Shown here: in pieces, positions 11,101 through 22,816 of the stretch
Layout of the letters: every line of letters starts with the position of its first letter
Position numbering within the stretch: position 1 is the first letter of the stretch
Assembly (NCBI GenBank): GCA_014529385.2
Contig: CM043942.1
Span: 1,902,501 to 1,966,500 of the forward strand
Direction of reading: 5' to 3'
From: Adiantum capillus-veneris
Taxonomy: Eukaryota; Streptophyta; Polypodiopsida; Polypodiales; Pteridaceae
Length of the DNA stretch: 64,000 bases
Made by a program: the position numbers and the translations under genes
Notes under the pieces: model-generated
The model's database searches: none
What the model saw: only the letters and a program-made list of their open reading frames with translations
Told to the model about the DNA's origin: nothing

Positions 11101-12590
11101 AGGCTAAAGCCTAACTAGAGAGGGGATGAGGCTTGAGCCCACAATGGCACATCAATGCTTGCCTCATGAGAAGGCAAAATATGAATCTCCACGTCATGGA
11201 AGTCGAAGTCATCAAGGATGAGATCAAGAGCCGCCTCTGCCTGGGTCTCTGTCCTCTCGTCCTCTCAATACTCATTGGCCGAAGTGGCCTCATCCTGAGT
11301 CATCTCCCACTCAGTGAAGGGATTTGCCTTCTTTGTTTGTTCCTTGCAAAGCATGCGCAAGTTAGCTGTCATAAACTCTAAATTATTGGCCCTTTGGACC
11401 CCAAGACGGCTCCTCTTCCTATGCTCTTTGGACCCCAAGACGGATTCTCTTCCTAGAGGCAATGTGGCTGTACACACTCCAAAGTTTCTCCAAGAAACTC
11501 CACCACAAGTTGACAAGCGGGCAAGCATGAGGAAGTTGTAGGCAAAGCAGGTTTCTAAATACTTCAAGAGGGAGAGAGAGCTCCGGTTTGAGAACTCATG
11601 CCTCACCGGACAAAGGTGACCAAATGGTTGACCTCTTCAATGGTAGGCGCAACCCATGACAATGCCCCTATGTCCTTGAGAAGGTTGTTGAGGCAATGCA
11701 CCATGCAAAACGAGGAGGTGAGTTGTGGGTACATGCGCTCAATGATAGTCTCGGCCGTCCCATTTGATGCCTCTCCATCCGAAACCATGCCCACCACATT
11801 CTGGGGCCCAATGATCGTCGCCCATTCGGCCGCAAGCACGCCAACGGCCTTTCCACTACCGGATGCATCATGAGAATCGATGAAGTACATCCCATTGAGA
11901 ATAGGCCACCACTCCATGGACGGACCTTTTGCGGGTGTCACTCCATCCATGGACAATGAGGGAGATCCCATTGGTAGCCCAATTTTCTTTCGTTGTTTGT
12001 GCGGCTTGCTCTACACTCTGCTTCTCCCTACTATCAAGCAACGTTGTGCGGAGTGTCTCTAATGATGGGGGCACATGAGAGGGCTCATACTCCTATATTT
12101 TTGTAACCTTATCCAATTAGTATGCAATCAAAGAGGCTTTGCAAACTGCCATGTTGCATGAAACTATAAATTTTACTCACTGAGCCGTATGAAAGGCAAT
12201 GTGGTCATGGTAGAAGAAGCAAGCCACCTTCCATCTCCATCAGCGCTACTGGTTGCGCTCTCGGTCTTGTCATGGTGGAGGATGAATGGCAACAGGTTGG
12301 ACTCTCTTCGCCGCCTTGGCGGCCTCAAATGCCTTGAGCTTCTCAAGAAGAAGGTCAGCTCTTTTTTGGGGGGTGATGTCACAAAACCTCATCTCGTGGC
12401 CTTGTTCATGCAAATAGTGAATGCACACTTTTGTTTGGTGCCGACGGTCCTCTTGTAGTTGCAAAAGCTTGCAAGTCCAAGCTCTTGCACCACCACCTTG
12501 GCCTCGACCATTGGAACTCGCCTCATCACACCATGTCCGTGTTTGCACGGCGGGGCGTCTTCGAGAGGTGATGGGTTGAGAGGATGCCAT
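11100..12590 (-). pseudogene. hAT-family transposase (BED finger and DUF659-like), decayed
   Basis: Read on the minus strand. The N-terminal part (12590-12270) has a degenerate BED-type finger (RAWTCKLLQLQ... then CIHYLHEQGHEMRFC) and an alanine/lysine-rich helix. After a frame change, 12074-11868 encodes WATNGISLIVHGWSDTRKR and 11971-11603 encodes GMYFIDSHDASGSGKAVGVL, GPQNVVGMVSDGEASN and SFCMVHCLNNLLKDIGAL. These match the DUF659 RNase-H-like core of plant hAT transposases, where D-G-W-S normally carries the first catalytic Asp; here it is HGWSD. The frame changes again for SLLKYLETCFAYNFLMLARL near 11530. Multiple frameshifts make it non-functional. Part of it is duplicated at 14036-14880. 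Confidence 0.75.
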
Positions 12591-12681
12591 TGATGCAGAT
12601 AGAGAGACTCAAGAGACTAGAATAGATAGTAGATAGAGAGAGCAGGTAGAGAGTCCGGATGCCGTTTCGGAACGATGTTCC

Positions 12682-13875
12682 TGTCACGTGACACATCCAG
12701 CCCTATGTGTCCATGGACAAGCTCCAGCATGATCAGGGTTCAGTTCAGTCAAGTCTGTCTAGAATAGGAAGTGATCTGGCACTTTTGTGAGTCTGTTTGT
12801 AGACCGTGCATGTCCAGACACTTAGAGTAGATGCATATCCTCTGGTTGCACACAGCATGATCATCAACATTACCATCAGAATCCATCAAGAGAATTTTCC
12901 AGTACACAGAACCTATTTTCCCTATTTTTGACATTTTTCACTTATTATTTTTAAGTGACTTTTGTTGAGAACTGGGTAGGGCAATTTGACTAAGCTAATA
13001 TATAAGCAATCCCTAGCGCTAGCATTTCTGGCAGAAGAGCAAGGAGAACACAGGCACAGGTTGCAGCAGGTTCCTCCCTCTCTCTCTCTCTCTCAAGCAA
13101 GACCCCCCATTAGGCTGGCGTTTTTCCACAAGATTAACCCAACGTTTTCAGCAACCCTTTCACCGGCATAGGGCCATAGGAAGCGTTTTTGGGACAGTGT
13201 GTATCATCATTCCAAGCATCCACTTCAGCATTTTGAAAGCCTTCAAGACAACAATCTCAGCCCCCTACAACTTGGCGATTTCAGCAGCCATAGATCAGCG
13301 TTTTGCAGCAGCGTTTCACCCCATCAGGCCAGCATTTCCAGCAGAAATTCAGCGAATAAAACAGCAGCAGGAACGACATTTTTCTCAAGCAAATACATTC
13401 AGCAACTCAGCGTTTTTGTCAACAGCCAATCAACGTCTTTTGAATAGCAAATCAGCGTTTTTGGAAATAGCAAGGAGTTAGGTGTTTTTAGCATTCAAGG
13501 CCACAACAGCAGATAGAGGTCGTCGTCGTCGTCACCGTCGCCTTCGAAGCATTCAGTTTCCCGCATTAGCATCACTTAGCTTCGCATCTACACTTGTACC
13601 AGATTTGTGTAATCAATAGCGTAGACCTCTCTCGCCATCGAGAGAGGGGCCCTTGGAGGAGGGTTTTACAACTTTTCGGTGTTGTATTCTCTTCTCTCTC
13701 TATCTCTCAGTCTCAGCACCTTCATTCACAGTGTTCATCCACTTTGTTTTTGATCACTTGCACTCTCTCATTAAAGAACTGAAGGCTCTTCCTTCCCTAA
13801 GTAAAAGGAACCTTAAGCACAGTTTGGAGCACTCATCTTGAGCAAAGTTCAACATTCATTCCGCTGCACCTTACA
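12682..13875 (+). mobile_element. 5' LTR of a second gypsy-type element, inserted in the hAT relic
   Basis: It starts TGTCACGTGACACATCC and ends GCACCTTACA, 1194 bp, related to the LTRs at 1729 and 6286 but with a different middle. It carries TC-rich (13075-13095) and GTC-trinucleotide (13517-13540) tracts. No 3' LTR is present: the element stops shortly after its leader. Confidence 0.85.
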
Positions 13876-13876
13876 T

Positions 13877-14035
13877 TGGTATCAAAGCTTTGGCAGTGTT
13901 CTGTATCACTCAAGGAAAGAACCACAAGAATTTTCTTTGCTTGTTAAATTCACACGTAACCCAAGTTCTCTTGGGCATGTCGATTCCTAATCGTGTTTTT
14001 GAAGAGTGACAAGAAACCCAAGAAAGAAGGGCTCA
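13877..14035 (+). mobile_element. Primer site and truncated leader of the second gypsy-type element
   Basis: TGGTATCAAAGC (13877-13888) is the primer site with one change from canonical. The next 145 bp match the leader of the first element (2907-3058), including GTGTTTTTGAAGAGTGACA and AGAAAGAAGGGCTC. Homology stops at about 14035, where the second hAT copy begins. Confidence 0.82.
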
Positions 14036-14964
14036 CCCATTCTGCCGCAAGCACGTCAACAGCCTTTCCACTACCCGGATGCATCATGAGAGTCGATGAA
14101 GTACATCCCGTTGAGAATAGGCCACCACTCCATAAACGGACCTCTTGCGGGTGTCGCTCCATCCATAGACAATGAGGGAGACCCCATTGGTAGCCTATTT
14201 TTCTTTTGTTGTTTGTGCGGCTTGCCCTACATTCTGCTTCTCCCTATCAAGCAAAGTTGTGCGGAGTGTCTCTGATGATGGGGGCACATGAGAGGGCTCT
14301 TACTCCTATATTTTTGTATCCTTATCCAATTAGTATGCAATCAAAGAGGCTTTGCAAATTGCCATGTTGCATAAAACTATAAATTTTACTCACTGAGCCG
14401 TATGAAAGGCAATGTGGTCCTTTTAGAAGAAGCAAGCCACCTTCCATCTCCATCATCGTTGCTGGTTGCGCTCTCGGTCTTGTCATGGTGGAGGATGAAT
14501 GGCAACATGTCGGACTCTTTTCGCCGCCTCGGCGGCCTCAAATGCCTTGAGCTTCTCAAGAAGAAGGTCCGCTCTTTTTTTGGGGGTGCTGTCACAAAAC
14601 CTCACCTCGTGGACTTCTTCATGCAAATATTGAACGCACACTTTGTTTGGATATGAGAGAATTTAGTCTATCGGTCTAGGTATGTATATACTAGGTAAGC
14701 CAAAACTAACGTTACTTTCACTTCGCCTCATCACACCATGTCCGTGTTTGCACGGCGGGGCATCTTCTAGAGGTGATGGGTTGAGAGGACGCCATTGATG
14801 CAGATAGAGACTCAAGACACTAGAATAGATAGTAGGCAGAGATAGTAGGTAGAGAGTCCGGATGCCGTTTTGGAATGGCATTCCAAATGGTCCTGGCCTG
14901 TTATCTGGCGGCAAAAGGGTGTGCTTGTCCGTCCGACACTGACCCCGCCCGTTCCCCGGCCCTA
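14036..14964 (-). pseudogene. Second partial copy of the hAT transposase relic
   Basis: From CCCATTC at 14036 the sequence repeats the first hAT copy from 11821 onwards, through the DUF659 start and the BED-region exon, to GATGCCGTTTT-GGAA near 14862. About 80 bp around 12445-12520 is replaced by unrelated sequence at 14650-14725. Beyond the point where the LTR interrupts the first copy, this copy continues to GGGCCGGGGAACGGGCGGGG (minus strand, ending with TA outward at 14964), which looks like a hAT terminal repeat (TAGGG...). It therefore preserves the promoter-side flank lost from the first copy. Confidence 0.7.
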
Positions 14965-15813
14965 GCATGCCGTCCCCGTCCCCTTGTTACTATGAGTAAG
15001 TTGGTTCTACAAGAAGCCTTCCTTTAATGTGTGTACATAGGTAGTAAGCTAGCATTGCCAGCCTCCCATATACAATGCCCTCAATATCGTGCAAGAAGAG
15101 AGAAGTAGACCCGACAACAGAGATGAGTGACACCAAACTCTTATTTTCAGCATCTTTCAATGAGGGAAGTGTCTAAACCTGTATTTTTTGGAAAGACAAG
15201 GAAACTCTTTACTTGTCCTCGGGATGGCATCTTCTGTAGTAATGCCCTTTTGGATGCATTTGGCATAAGTATCTCTCTGAATATTCTGGAACCTTAACTC
15301 ATCCATGTGAGGTGTGAAATTTAATGGTCTTCCACATGCAGGATTTCATGGCATTCAAGGATGAATAAAATTCTTGGGAGATCAGAAGTCCAAGAGCTCT
15401 GCAATCTTGACTTCTGTGTGTGACACAAACAAATGGAATCACGATACACAAAGGAACTGTCCAATGTTACACGTGTGCTCCTGTAAATATTTGGATGAAA
15501 CACTGGTAGCAGATGATTAGGTTTTGAGGATCTCCTTGGGATGCTTGATTCGCCACTAATTACAGGTTTTAGCAGTAATTTAACTCAGAGCCAGCTTGAT
15601 TTGCCTTAATGAACCACAAGGAGATTTACAGCTTTGAGTTGAGATCATTTTCGGTTGGAGAAGAATGCTGACAGATTTTTGCCCTCTATTGGCATGAGGA
15701 TACAAATTCACAAAATTACAACCAATGGTAGTGGATGAGTATCACCTTATGGCATATTGGAAGCTGCTTGTAGGAGCTGGCCTGCAACAAGGGTGAGCCC
15801 TGTTACTTTTTTG
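14965..15813. other. No gene seen
   Basis: No coding feature could be supported. By analogy with the exon at 27228-27602, this is where a C-terminal exon of the minus-strand transposase to the right should lie, but I could not find one on the minus strand. Confidence 0.35.
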
Positions 15814-18252
15814 TCAAGCTACAGCTTTAAAGCGGAGTTTGTTAGGTTCAAGCCAAAGAACCATGTAGTGTGTAATCTTGCTTTCAGACCATCCGTCCTT
15901 AGCGGCCTTTGTGAATTCATAAATAACCTTCTTGAACTCCTCTCGCTGCTCAACGGTGGTGCTTGAAAGATTCATCAATTGCACAACCTTTTGAAAGGAT
16001 GACCATACTAGCTTGCGTTGGTTAGCAACCTCCACATTGGGATCTTTGTCCGTCGTGCATGAACACAAATCTTTCCACAACTCCCACCACTTCTCACTTG
16101 CTAGATCGACACTTGCCTTGGATACCTGCATTGGAGACTTTGACATCTTCTTGAAAAATCGACGTGCTTTGGCTCCATTCATGGAAACCTTCTGTGCCAC
16201 CTCATATGTCTTCTCCCTACAAGTCTCTGCTACAATGTTCACCCTTGATCGGTGACATCCAATCTCATTAAGGAGCGTCTCCACCCCCTGCAAGGATTCT
16301 TTTGACCGTTGAAGGGGCTTCATTGTGAAAGCATAATCGATGTGATGCTTTAAGATCCTATCAAATATTCGCATAAACGCATGCAATGTGCAAAAGTGAA
16401 CATTGTTGAGGGAGAAGGGAATTATGGGGTTCCACTCAAGATCTTTGCTATCCCTATTGGGCACCTGCAGCATATCACATGAAAGAACCGAACTTTGCCA
16501 CTCCCTATTTATACGGTCATCATTATCATCGTCCTGACCTTCCACTTGAGTTGCTCCACTTGTCTTGTGCTCTTTTGTACAGAATGGACAGGGAAGTAAA
16601 GAATTTGCACCTTGTTTGCATCCAAGCATGCACTTTATGGTCTTTAGATCACCACCTAAATGCCATTCAACATCAAACTCCCCACGTCCTGGAACCATGA
16701 GCTTCTCACCGTTTATTTGAGCTTTAATGACCTATGTGACCCATGGGATTCTACTGAAAATCCATGCAAGGACTTCATGTGTCTCTTTCGGAACTTCAAT
16801 TGCACCAAGCCACCATATATCCTTCTCTGATTGCACACTAAAAGAGGGCTTTGTCGCTTCACTTGAACTGCAAGATTGCTTGGCATAAGCTAGGGCTTCA
16901 TTCATAAGCGTGATGCTCATTCTCTCCAACTTTCTCCCTTTAACAATTACACACTCATCCAACTTCAGCACGAACACAAGCTTGCCTTCAAGAACTGCCA
17001 ACAACATAAACCTCAGAATGCATGTTATGACACATCATAGAGCATGTAGGCAACTCTAAACTAACCTACATCACTCAAATTGTAGAAAACAGCCATGGAC
17101 TGCTGCAATCGTATCAAGTCCACAAAGATATTGTTGAATTTGGTGTAAACAAACCCTTCGGTCCGCAACACACTGTTAGAAACAGCACCGCTTCCCTTCC
17201 CGCGGCCCTTCCTTCTTTGTGATTTGCTACGGAGCGGCTGAAGAGGCATAGTGTCTTCAATATACAAGTAGTCCCCTAATCGGTGAACAACATCTTCATT
17301 TGACACCTTCTTGGCAATCTGCACTCTGTGAGGAAGTGGGAATAGGTTTTCCGTGACTCCTCGACTTCTTAATGCATCTTTTAACACTTGATGTATTGCT
17401 TGATAGCCCTTGGTACTAATCCCAACAGCATCACAAATATCCTGAACATCTAGATCAGTGACAATATTAGAAAAATCTCTAAGAACTCTCTTAGTGATTG
17501 CGTCTTTCAAGTGTTTTGCCTCTGGAGCATCAAGCATCCCAATAAAATCCTCTTTGTTGAAACAAGAACGAAGTAAAGTAGCCCTAGCCGACGCATTCTC
17601 GTCGCCGCACGTTTCTTGGACGAAGTTCCTATTGCCCAAAACAACAATGATGAGCCGTATTAAACTTAAACAACATGAGGGATAGAACATGTTACCTCAT
17701 AGCTGTCACCCTTCGTTTTCTTGCACCTCCACGTGGTGCAAGAGTCTGAATTTCGAACAACTCTCGTTTCCTCACCCTACCTCCCATGGCAGTACTCTTC
17801 ATGTGTGAAAGAGTATCCTCAAGCTTTTTAATTACATTTTCCTTGGTTGTGATGGTGCTCTTTGCCTCCTCAAGTGCACTAGTAGCTGTTTGCAGCTTAG
17901 CTTGAAGATTGTGGAAACTCCCATTGAGCAACTGCCAATGACGCAAGTAGATCTCGGACCGCGCAATCTCGTGTTTGTTGAGTCTCTTGCAGTAGCCCAA
18001 CAAACCTTGCTCTCCATTTCCAACGTATTGCAACAGTGATGGAATGTTTGTAAAAGACGGATGAACATTGAGAGAAGGATCCTTTGGATACAAGCATCCG
18101 TCTGTCCAGAGATCCACATTCTTCTCCCCTTGAGCGCGGCGTTCGTTGGCTGAAGGTAATGTACCCAAGCAAGTTTTCTTTGTCGGAACATACTCTTGAG
18201 GTAGACGTAGGAAAAGCCCTGGAGACCTACCGCATGAAGCTTGCTGGGACAT
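15814..18252 (-). pseudogene. DDE-type transposase-like gene with CxxC zinc element (three exons, one in-frame stop)
   Basis: Exons on the minus strand are 18252-17697, 17628-17066 and 16994-15862, joined by 67- and 71-bp GT-AG introns that keep the frame. The N-terminal exon has a coiled-coil-like region (LQTATSALEEAKSTI...IKKLEDTLSHMKS). Exon 2 has FNKEDFIGMLDAPEAKHLK and a basic KSQRRKGRGKGS. Exon 3 has LVFVLKLDECVIVKGRK (candidate first catalytic Asp), an in-frame TAG at 16732-16734, then WHLGGDLKTIKCMLGC, CPFC, and NNVHFCTLHAFMRI. Related transposases have GGD...CxxC then a (D)TLH motif; here Cys stands where Asp is usual. The exon stops after SESKITHYM at a GT, and the matching next exon is seen only in another copy at 27228. 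Assignment to a named superfamily is uncertain. Confidence 0.6.
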
Positions 18253-18299
18253 TGGTCACGTCGTCAAGAGGCATTGTAGGATGGAGAGATGGAGCTTGA

Positions 18300-18360
18300 A
18301 GGATGGAGAGATAGAGCTTGTAGGATGGAGAGATGGAGCTTGAAGGATGGAGAGATGGGT
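18300..18360. repeat. Short tandem repeat, 21-22 bp unit
   Basis: Three to four copies of GGATGGAGAGATGGAGCTTG, differing at one or two bases, lie just upstream of the minus-strand transposase gene, in its probable 5' untranslated region. Confidence 0.8.
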
Positions 18361-18930
18361 GCGTAGGTGCAGCAGCAGGTGCAGGTGCAAGGGGGATGGG
18401 TGTAGGAGAGGAGCTTAGATTAGGAGAGAGAGTTTTCAATTTTGGGGGGAATTTTCTAAAAGTTTGGAGGGAGTCAAAAAAATGTTGAATTTTGAGTAAT
18501 TTAACTTAAAAAACTTTTTTTTATTATGTGTATATTTTGGGGGTACTTTTTAGGGGGGAATAGAGTTTTTTTGAAAGTTTTTGAAAAAAGTCATTTTTTT
18601 GACCTCTTTGACCCACGGATTTGCTTAGGTGGCATAGGAGAGTTAAAAGGCCACTTACAAGTTGGCCAAAAAGGTAGAGAGAGAAGACCCCCTACCCCCC
18701 TACTTTTCAAATGGTTTACCCCCCCCCCTTCCCTACTTTTTAAATGGTTACCCCCCCCCCCCCCCCCCCCCCCCTACCTTTTTAGGGGTCAAAGGTGGAG
18801 GAGACCCTACCAAAATAGCCCCTATTCAAAGCCTTTGTCCCCCTTAATCTTGGCAGGCTTCCTTTAAATTAGGGATTCTTACAAGGCCCATGGAGAGTCC
18901 ATTTTTTTCCTAATGACATAGGGAACCCTA
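18361..18930 (-). promoter_or_regulatory. Upstream region of the minus-strand transposase gene
   Basis: Purine-rich on the plus strand next to the gene (CT-rich 5' leader on the gene strand), then poly-T/poly-G stretches, a C-homopolymer near 18750-18775, and GGCCCATGGAGAGTCC at 18885-18900. The last block and its neighbours recur at 33756-33786 upstream of the other minus-strand gene group, in both cases just before a satellite array. A shared promoter or element boundary is likely. Confidence 0.4.
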
Positions 18931-19260
18931 TGGCCCTTGAGATTGTACATTGCCACCCTAAGGCCCTTGGGCCACAAGGTCTCTAGATCGGACATAGAGC
19001 ACCATGTGATCCTATGGCCATAGTTCCATATATATGTTTTGGAGATCCTATGGCCCTATGGCCAGAGGATCTTCAATAGGAACATAGGGAACCCTATGAC
19101 CCTTGAGATTGTACATTGGCACCCTATGGCCAGATGGGACATTGGTCACCCTATAGTACGATGTGAGACCACCCTATGACCTTATGGTCATAGGGTGCCT
19201 TAGGGCCATATGTTACTCTTTAGTATGAGGTGAAACCCTATGTAGCCACACCCTGTCTGC
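18930..19260. repeat. Palindromic GGCCATAGG satellite, short block
   Basis: About ten half-sites of CCCTATGGCC or GGCCATAGG with variable spacers. It is the same family as the large arrays at 20.8-22.7 and 33.8-38.0 kb. Confidence 0.75.
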
Positions 19261-20760
19261 CCTTCTAAAGATTCAATGTCTAGTTTTATTTTAGTGACTA
19301 CAAATGAATTTAAAGAAACTATATTACACCATATCTTACAAGCACATATAGTGTACACTTTCTTTCCCACCTTCTTGCCTTTTTTTTTTCCCCATCCTCC
19401 TGCAAAACTGAACCCTAATCCATCCCCATACAGCAGCGTGCTCTACTCGTCCTCTTACAACGTGTACCCAACTCCCCACAACCCAATTACAGGTATCCAT
19501 AGTTTCACCATTTTCTGTAGTACTTGTTGTCTTTTGCATTTGCACGTTTATAATTTTTTGTTGTAATTAGAGATGTTTGCAATTAGAGTTTTACAATTTT
19601 ACAGCATTAGGTCACTTATGAGGAGTTTTCTGTTTTACAGATTTAGGTCCCTAATAAGAGTTTTTGGTTTTACAAATTTAGGTCCCTAATTAGTGTCTTC
19701 TGTTTTATATTTTTAGGTCTCTAATTAGAGTATTTTATATTACAGTTTTAGATCTCTAATTAGAGATTTTTTTGTTTTATAGTTCTACAGTCTACAATTT
19801 TACAGTTTTAGAGATGTAATTAATGATTTTTGTTTATTGTTCTAGAGAGAGGTGATTCACAACTTAGCTAAAACGTAATTAGATTAAGAACAGTTAAAAC
19901 CGAATTAAGAAAAAAGATTAGAGTTTCTACAGGTTACCTCTGAGTAAATCTGTGTTTGATGAAAACCGGCTGTAGCAGTAGCAAGCAGTAACTTAGGTGT
20001 GTTGAGGCCGCGACGATGATGGTAACAGATCTGTGTTTGGGAGGTCGAGACAGCAGTCCTTCTGTTGAAGGTTGTGGCGATGGCATCGCGTAGATCTGTG
20101 TGCGCATCGCAATGATGGCGTAGAACTGTATGCGTAGGGAGAGAGGGAGAGAGAGACAGAGAAAGACAAGCTTTGTGTGTGCAGGGTTCTGTGTAGGTTT
20201 CGAGCAAGAAACGAGAGAGAGAAAGAGAGCGATAGCGCGGAAAAAATTGTGGTAGAGAGAGAAAGAGAGAGATAAGGTTAGTTAGGTTAGGTTAGAAATT
20301 CAAAATTTGAATTTTGAATGTAGGGGTTGTTCTCACGGGTTTGCAGTCGAGATTACTAGAGTTTCTAAGCTTTGTGCGAAAATGAGACATAGCTCGTCGG
20401 CTCCGAACTTGAAAGAGCTTTATAAAAAAAAAGAGTATGGAAAAAAAAAGTTGATGCAAGGCTTTGTCAATGTCCATATCTTTGTAGTACGAGTGGAACG
20501 ACACCCATGAAGAAAAATTTGACTTCAGAATCATAATCTGCATGGTAAAAAATACACTAAAAACATCTAAATTTTAAAAAAATTATCCCAAAAATTATGC
20601 GCTATTTTTTTGTACGATATCAATAAGTATATTTGAAAACCCATTATGACAAAATTTGTAGTAGCGTTAAAAAATATATATATATTTTTTAATTATTTTT
20701 TAAATTTATGCCACTTGTGGATATCCCTTGAATGGCCGAAATTGTTATGAAGACACCTTA
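19261..20760. other. No supported gene between satellite blocks
   Basis: This holds a degenerate tandem repeat (19600-19835), a GA-rich block (20130-20280) that reads as a CT-rich leader on the minus strand, and AT-rich sequence. Frames on either strand (19276-19566, 19905-20207, 20292-20543) are short and match nothing I recognise. Confidence 0.35.
19600..19835. repeat. Degenerate tandem repeat, about 45-bp unit
   Basis: About five copies of a unit with TTTAGGTCCCTAATTAGAG and TTTTGTTTTACA. Sequence and spacing vary between copies. Confidence 0.65.
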
Positions 20761-22720
20761 GCAACCCCTGGGCTCACACCATAGGACGGCAATGTTGGAG
20801 GTCAAGGATCAAAGCGTGCACTCAGTTCCATTTGAAAATCCTATGTCCTAGGGTTTTCTTCTTCTATCTTGTGAGATCCTTGTGGCCCTACGGTGGCAAT
20901 GTGAGCTTGTGGACCTAGGGCCATAGGGTGGCAATGTATAAGCTCAAGAGCCATAAGTTGCCCTATATTCCATTTGGAAATCCTATGGCCCTAGGGTTTA
21001 GGGGCGACAATAGATAAGCTCCAATACGTAGCCCTATGTTCCAGTTGGAGATCCTATGGCCCTAGGTCCACCCCAATGTATAAGCTCAAGAGCCATACGT
21101 TGCCCTACTTTGTAGTTGGAGATCCTATGGCCCTAGGGTCATGGGGTGACAATATGTAAGCTCAAGGGCCATAGGGTGCCACATGTCCCATATGGAGATT
21201 CTACTGCCCTAGGGCCATGGGGTGGCAATGTATAAGCTCAATGGCCATACATTGCCTATGTTCCATTCGGAAATCCTATGGCCCTAGGGTAATGGGGTGG
21301 CAATGTATAAGCTCAAGGGCCATACATTGCCTATGTTCCATTTGGAAATCCTATGGCCCTAGGGTCATGGGGTGCCACATGTCCCATATAGAGATCCTAT
21401 GGCCCTAGGGCCATGGGGCTGCATTGATATCTTGGCCACCCTTAAACCCACACCCTTGAGCTTAGGGGCCTTAGGTTCTCTTATTGTATGTTGTGAGATC
21501 TTGTGGCCCTACGGCCATAGGGTGGCAGTGTATAAGCTCAAGGGCCATACATTGTCTATGTTCCATTTGGAAATCCTATGGCCCTAGGGTCATGGGGTGC
21601 CACATGTCCCATATAGAGATCCTATGGCCCTAGGGCCATGGGGCTGCATTGATATCTTGGCCACCCTTGAACCCACACCCTTGAGCTTAGGGGCCTTAGG
21701 TTCTCTTATTGTATGTTGTGAGATCTTGTGGCTCTAGGGCCATAGGGTGGCAATGTATAAGCTCAAGGGCCATACATTGCCTATGTTCCATTTGGAAATC
21801 CTATGGCCCTAGGGTCATGGGGTGGCAATGTATAAGCTCGAGGGCCATAGGGTGACACATGTTCCATATAGAGATCCTATGGCCCTAGTGCCATGGGGCT
21901 GCATTGATATCTTGGCCACCTTTGACATCGTGGCCATAGGTTTTCTTTTTGTATGTTTTGAAGTCTTGTGGCCCTAGGGCCATAGGGTGTCAATGCTCAC
22001 ACCATTGGGCTTAGGGCCATAGGTTGTCTTTTTGTATGTTTTGAAGTCTTGTGGCCCTAGATCCATAGGGTGTCAATACTCACACCCTTGGGCTTAGGGC
22101 CATAGGTTGTCTTTTTGTATGTTTTTAAGTCTTGTGGCCCTAGGGCCATAGGGTGTCAATGTATAAGCTCAAGGGCCATACATTGCCCTATGTTCCATTT
22201 GGAAATCCTATAGCCCTAGGGTCATGGGGTTGCAATGTATAAGCTCAAGGGCCATACATTGTCGTATGTTTCATATGCCAATCCTATGGCCCTAGGGTCA
22301 TGGGGTTGCAATGTATAAGCTCAAGGGCCATACATTGTCGTATGTTTCATTTGGAGATCTTATGGCCCTAGGGTCATGGGGTGCCATAGGATGTATATAT
22401 ATTTGACATGAAACTCCCTATGGCCCTAAGGCCATAGGATGTATATATACTTGACATGAAACTCCGTGAGGTGATCTTGAGGACAACCCTATGGCCTTCA
22501 GGCCTTAGGGAGCTAATATAGAGCAAATATGCTTTATACCGGCATAGAGAGCTATGGCCCTGGGGCCATAGCAAAACAATGAGGGCGCCTTGTGATCTAG
22601 GGGCCATAGGAAGTCAATATAGATCACAGAGTATATACGATAGATCATAGAGCACAAAGAGATTCTTAGTAGCATAGAGGGAACCCTATGACCTTCAGGC
22701 CACAGGGTGCTTCTCATGAA
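20760..22720. repeat. Palindromic GGCCATAGG satellite array 1
   Basis: A large array with a period near 75 bp (for example AAATCC at 21271 and 21346). The unit combines CCTATGGCCCTAGGGTCATGG, GTGGCAATGTATAAGCTCAAG, GGCCATACATTGCC and TATGTTCCATTTGG. Many copies contain the palindrome CTATGGCCCTAGGGCCATAG or a near form. The right end (22380-22720) grades into the type found in array 2 (AATATAGAGCA, TTCTTAGTAGCATAGAGG). Open frames here are repeat artefacts. Confidence 0.9.
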
Positions 22721-22816
22721 ACACTCACATACATACTTGTTATGCTTTATGCTACGTAAATCAATATACTCTGCAAGTGGTTTGTTTAAAAATTATTCTT
22801 GCAATCTTCTTGCAGG

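Noticed and set aside
18526-18867. Proline-rich open frame of 113 codons
   Set aside because: It is produced by C-homopolymers in the upstream region of the minus-strand gene.
21217-22607. Open frames of 60-80 codons in the satellite
   Set aside because: They repeat with the satellite unit and have no family resemblance.
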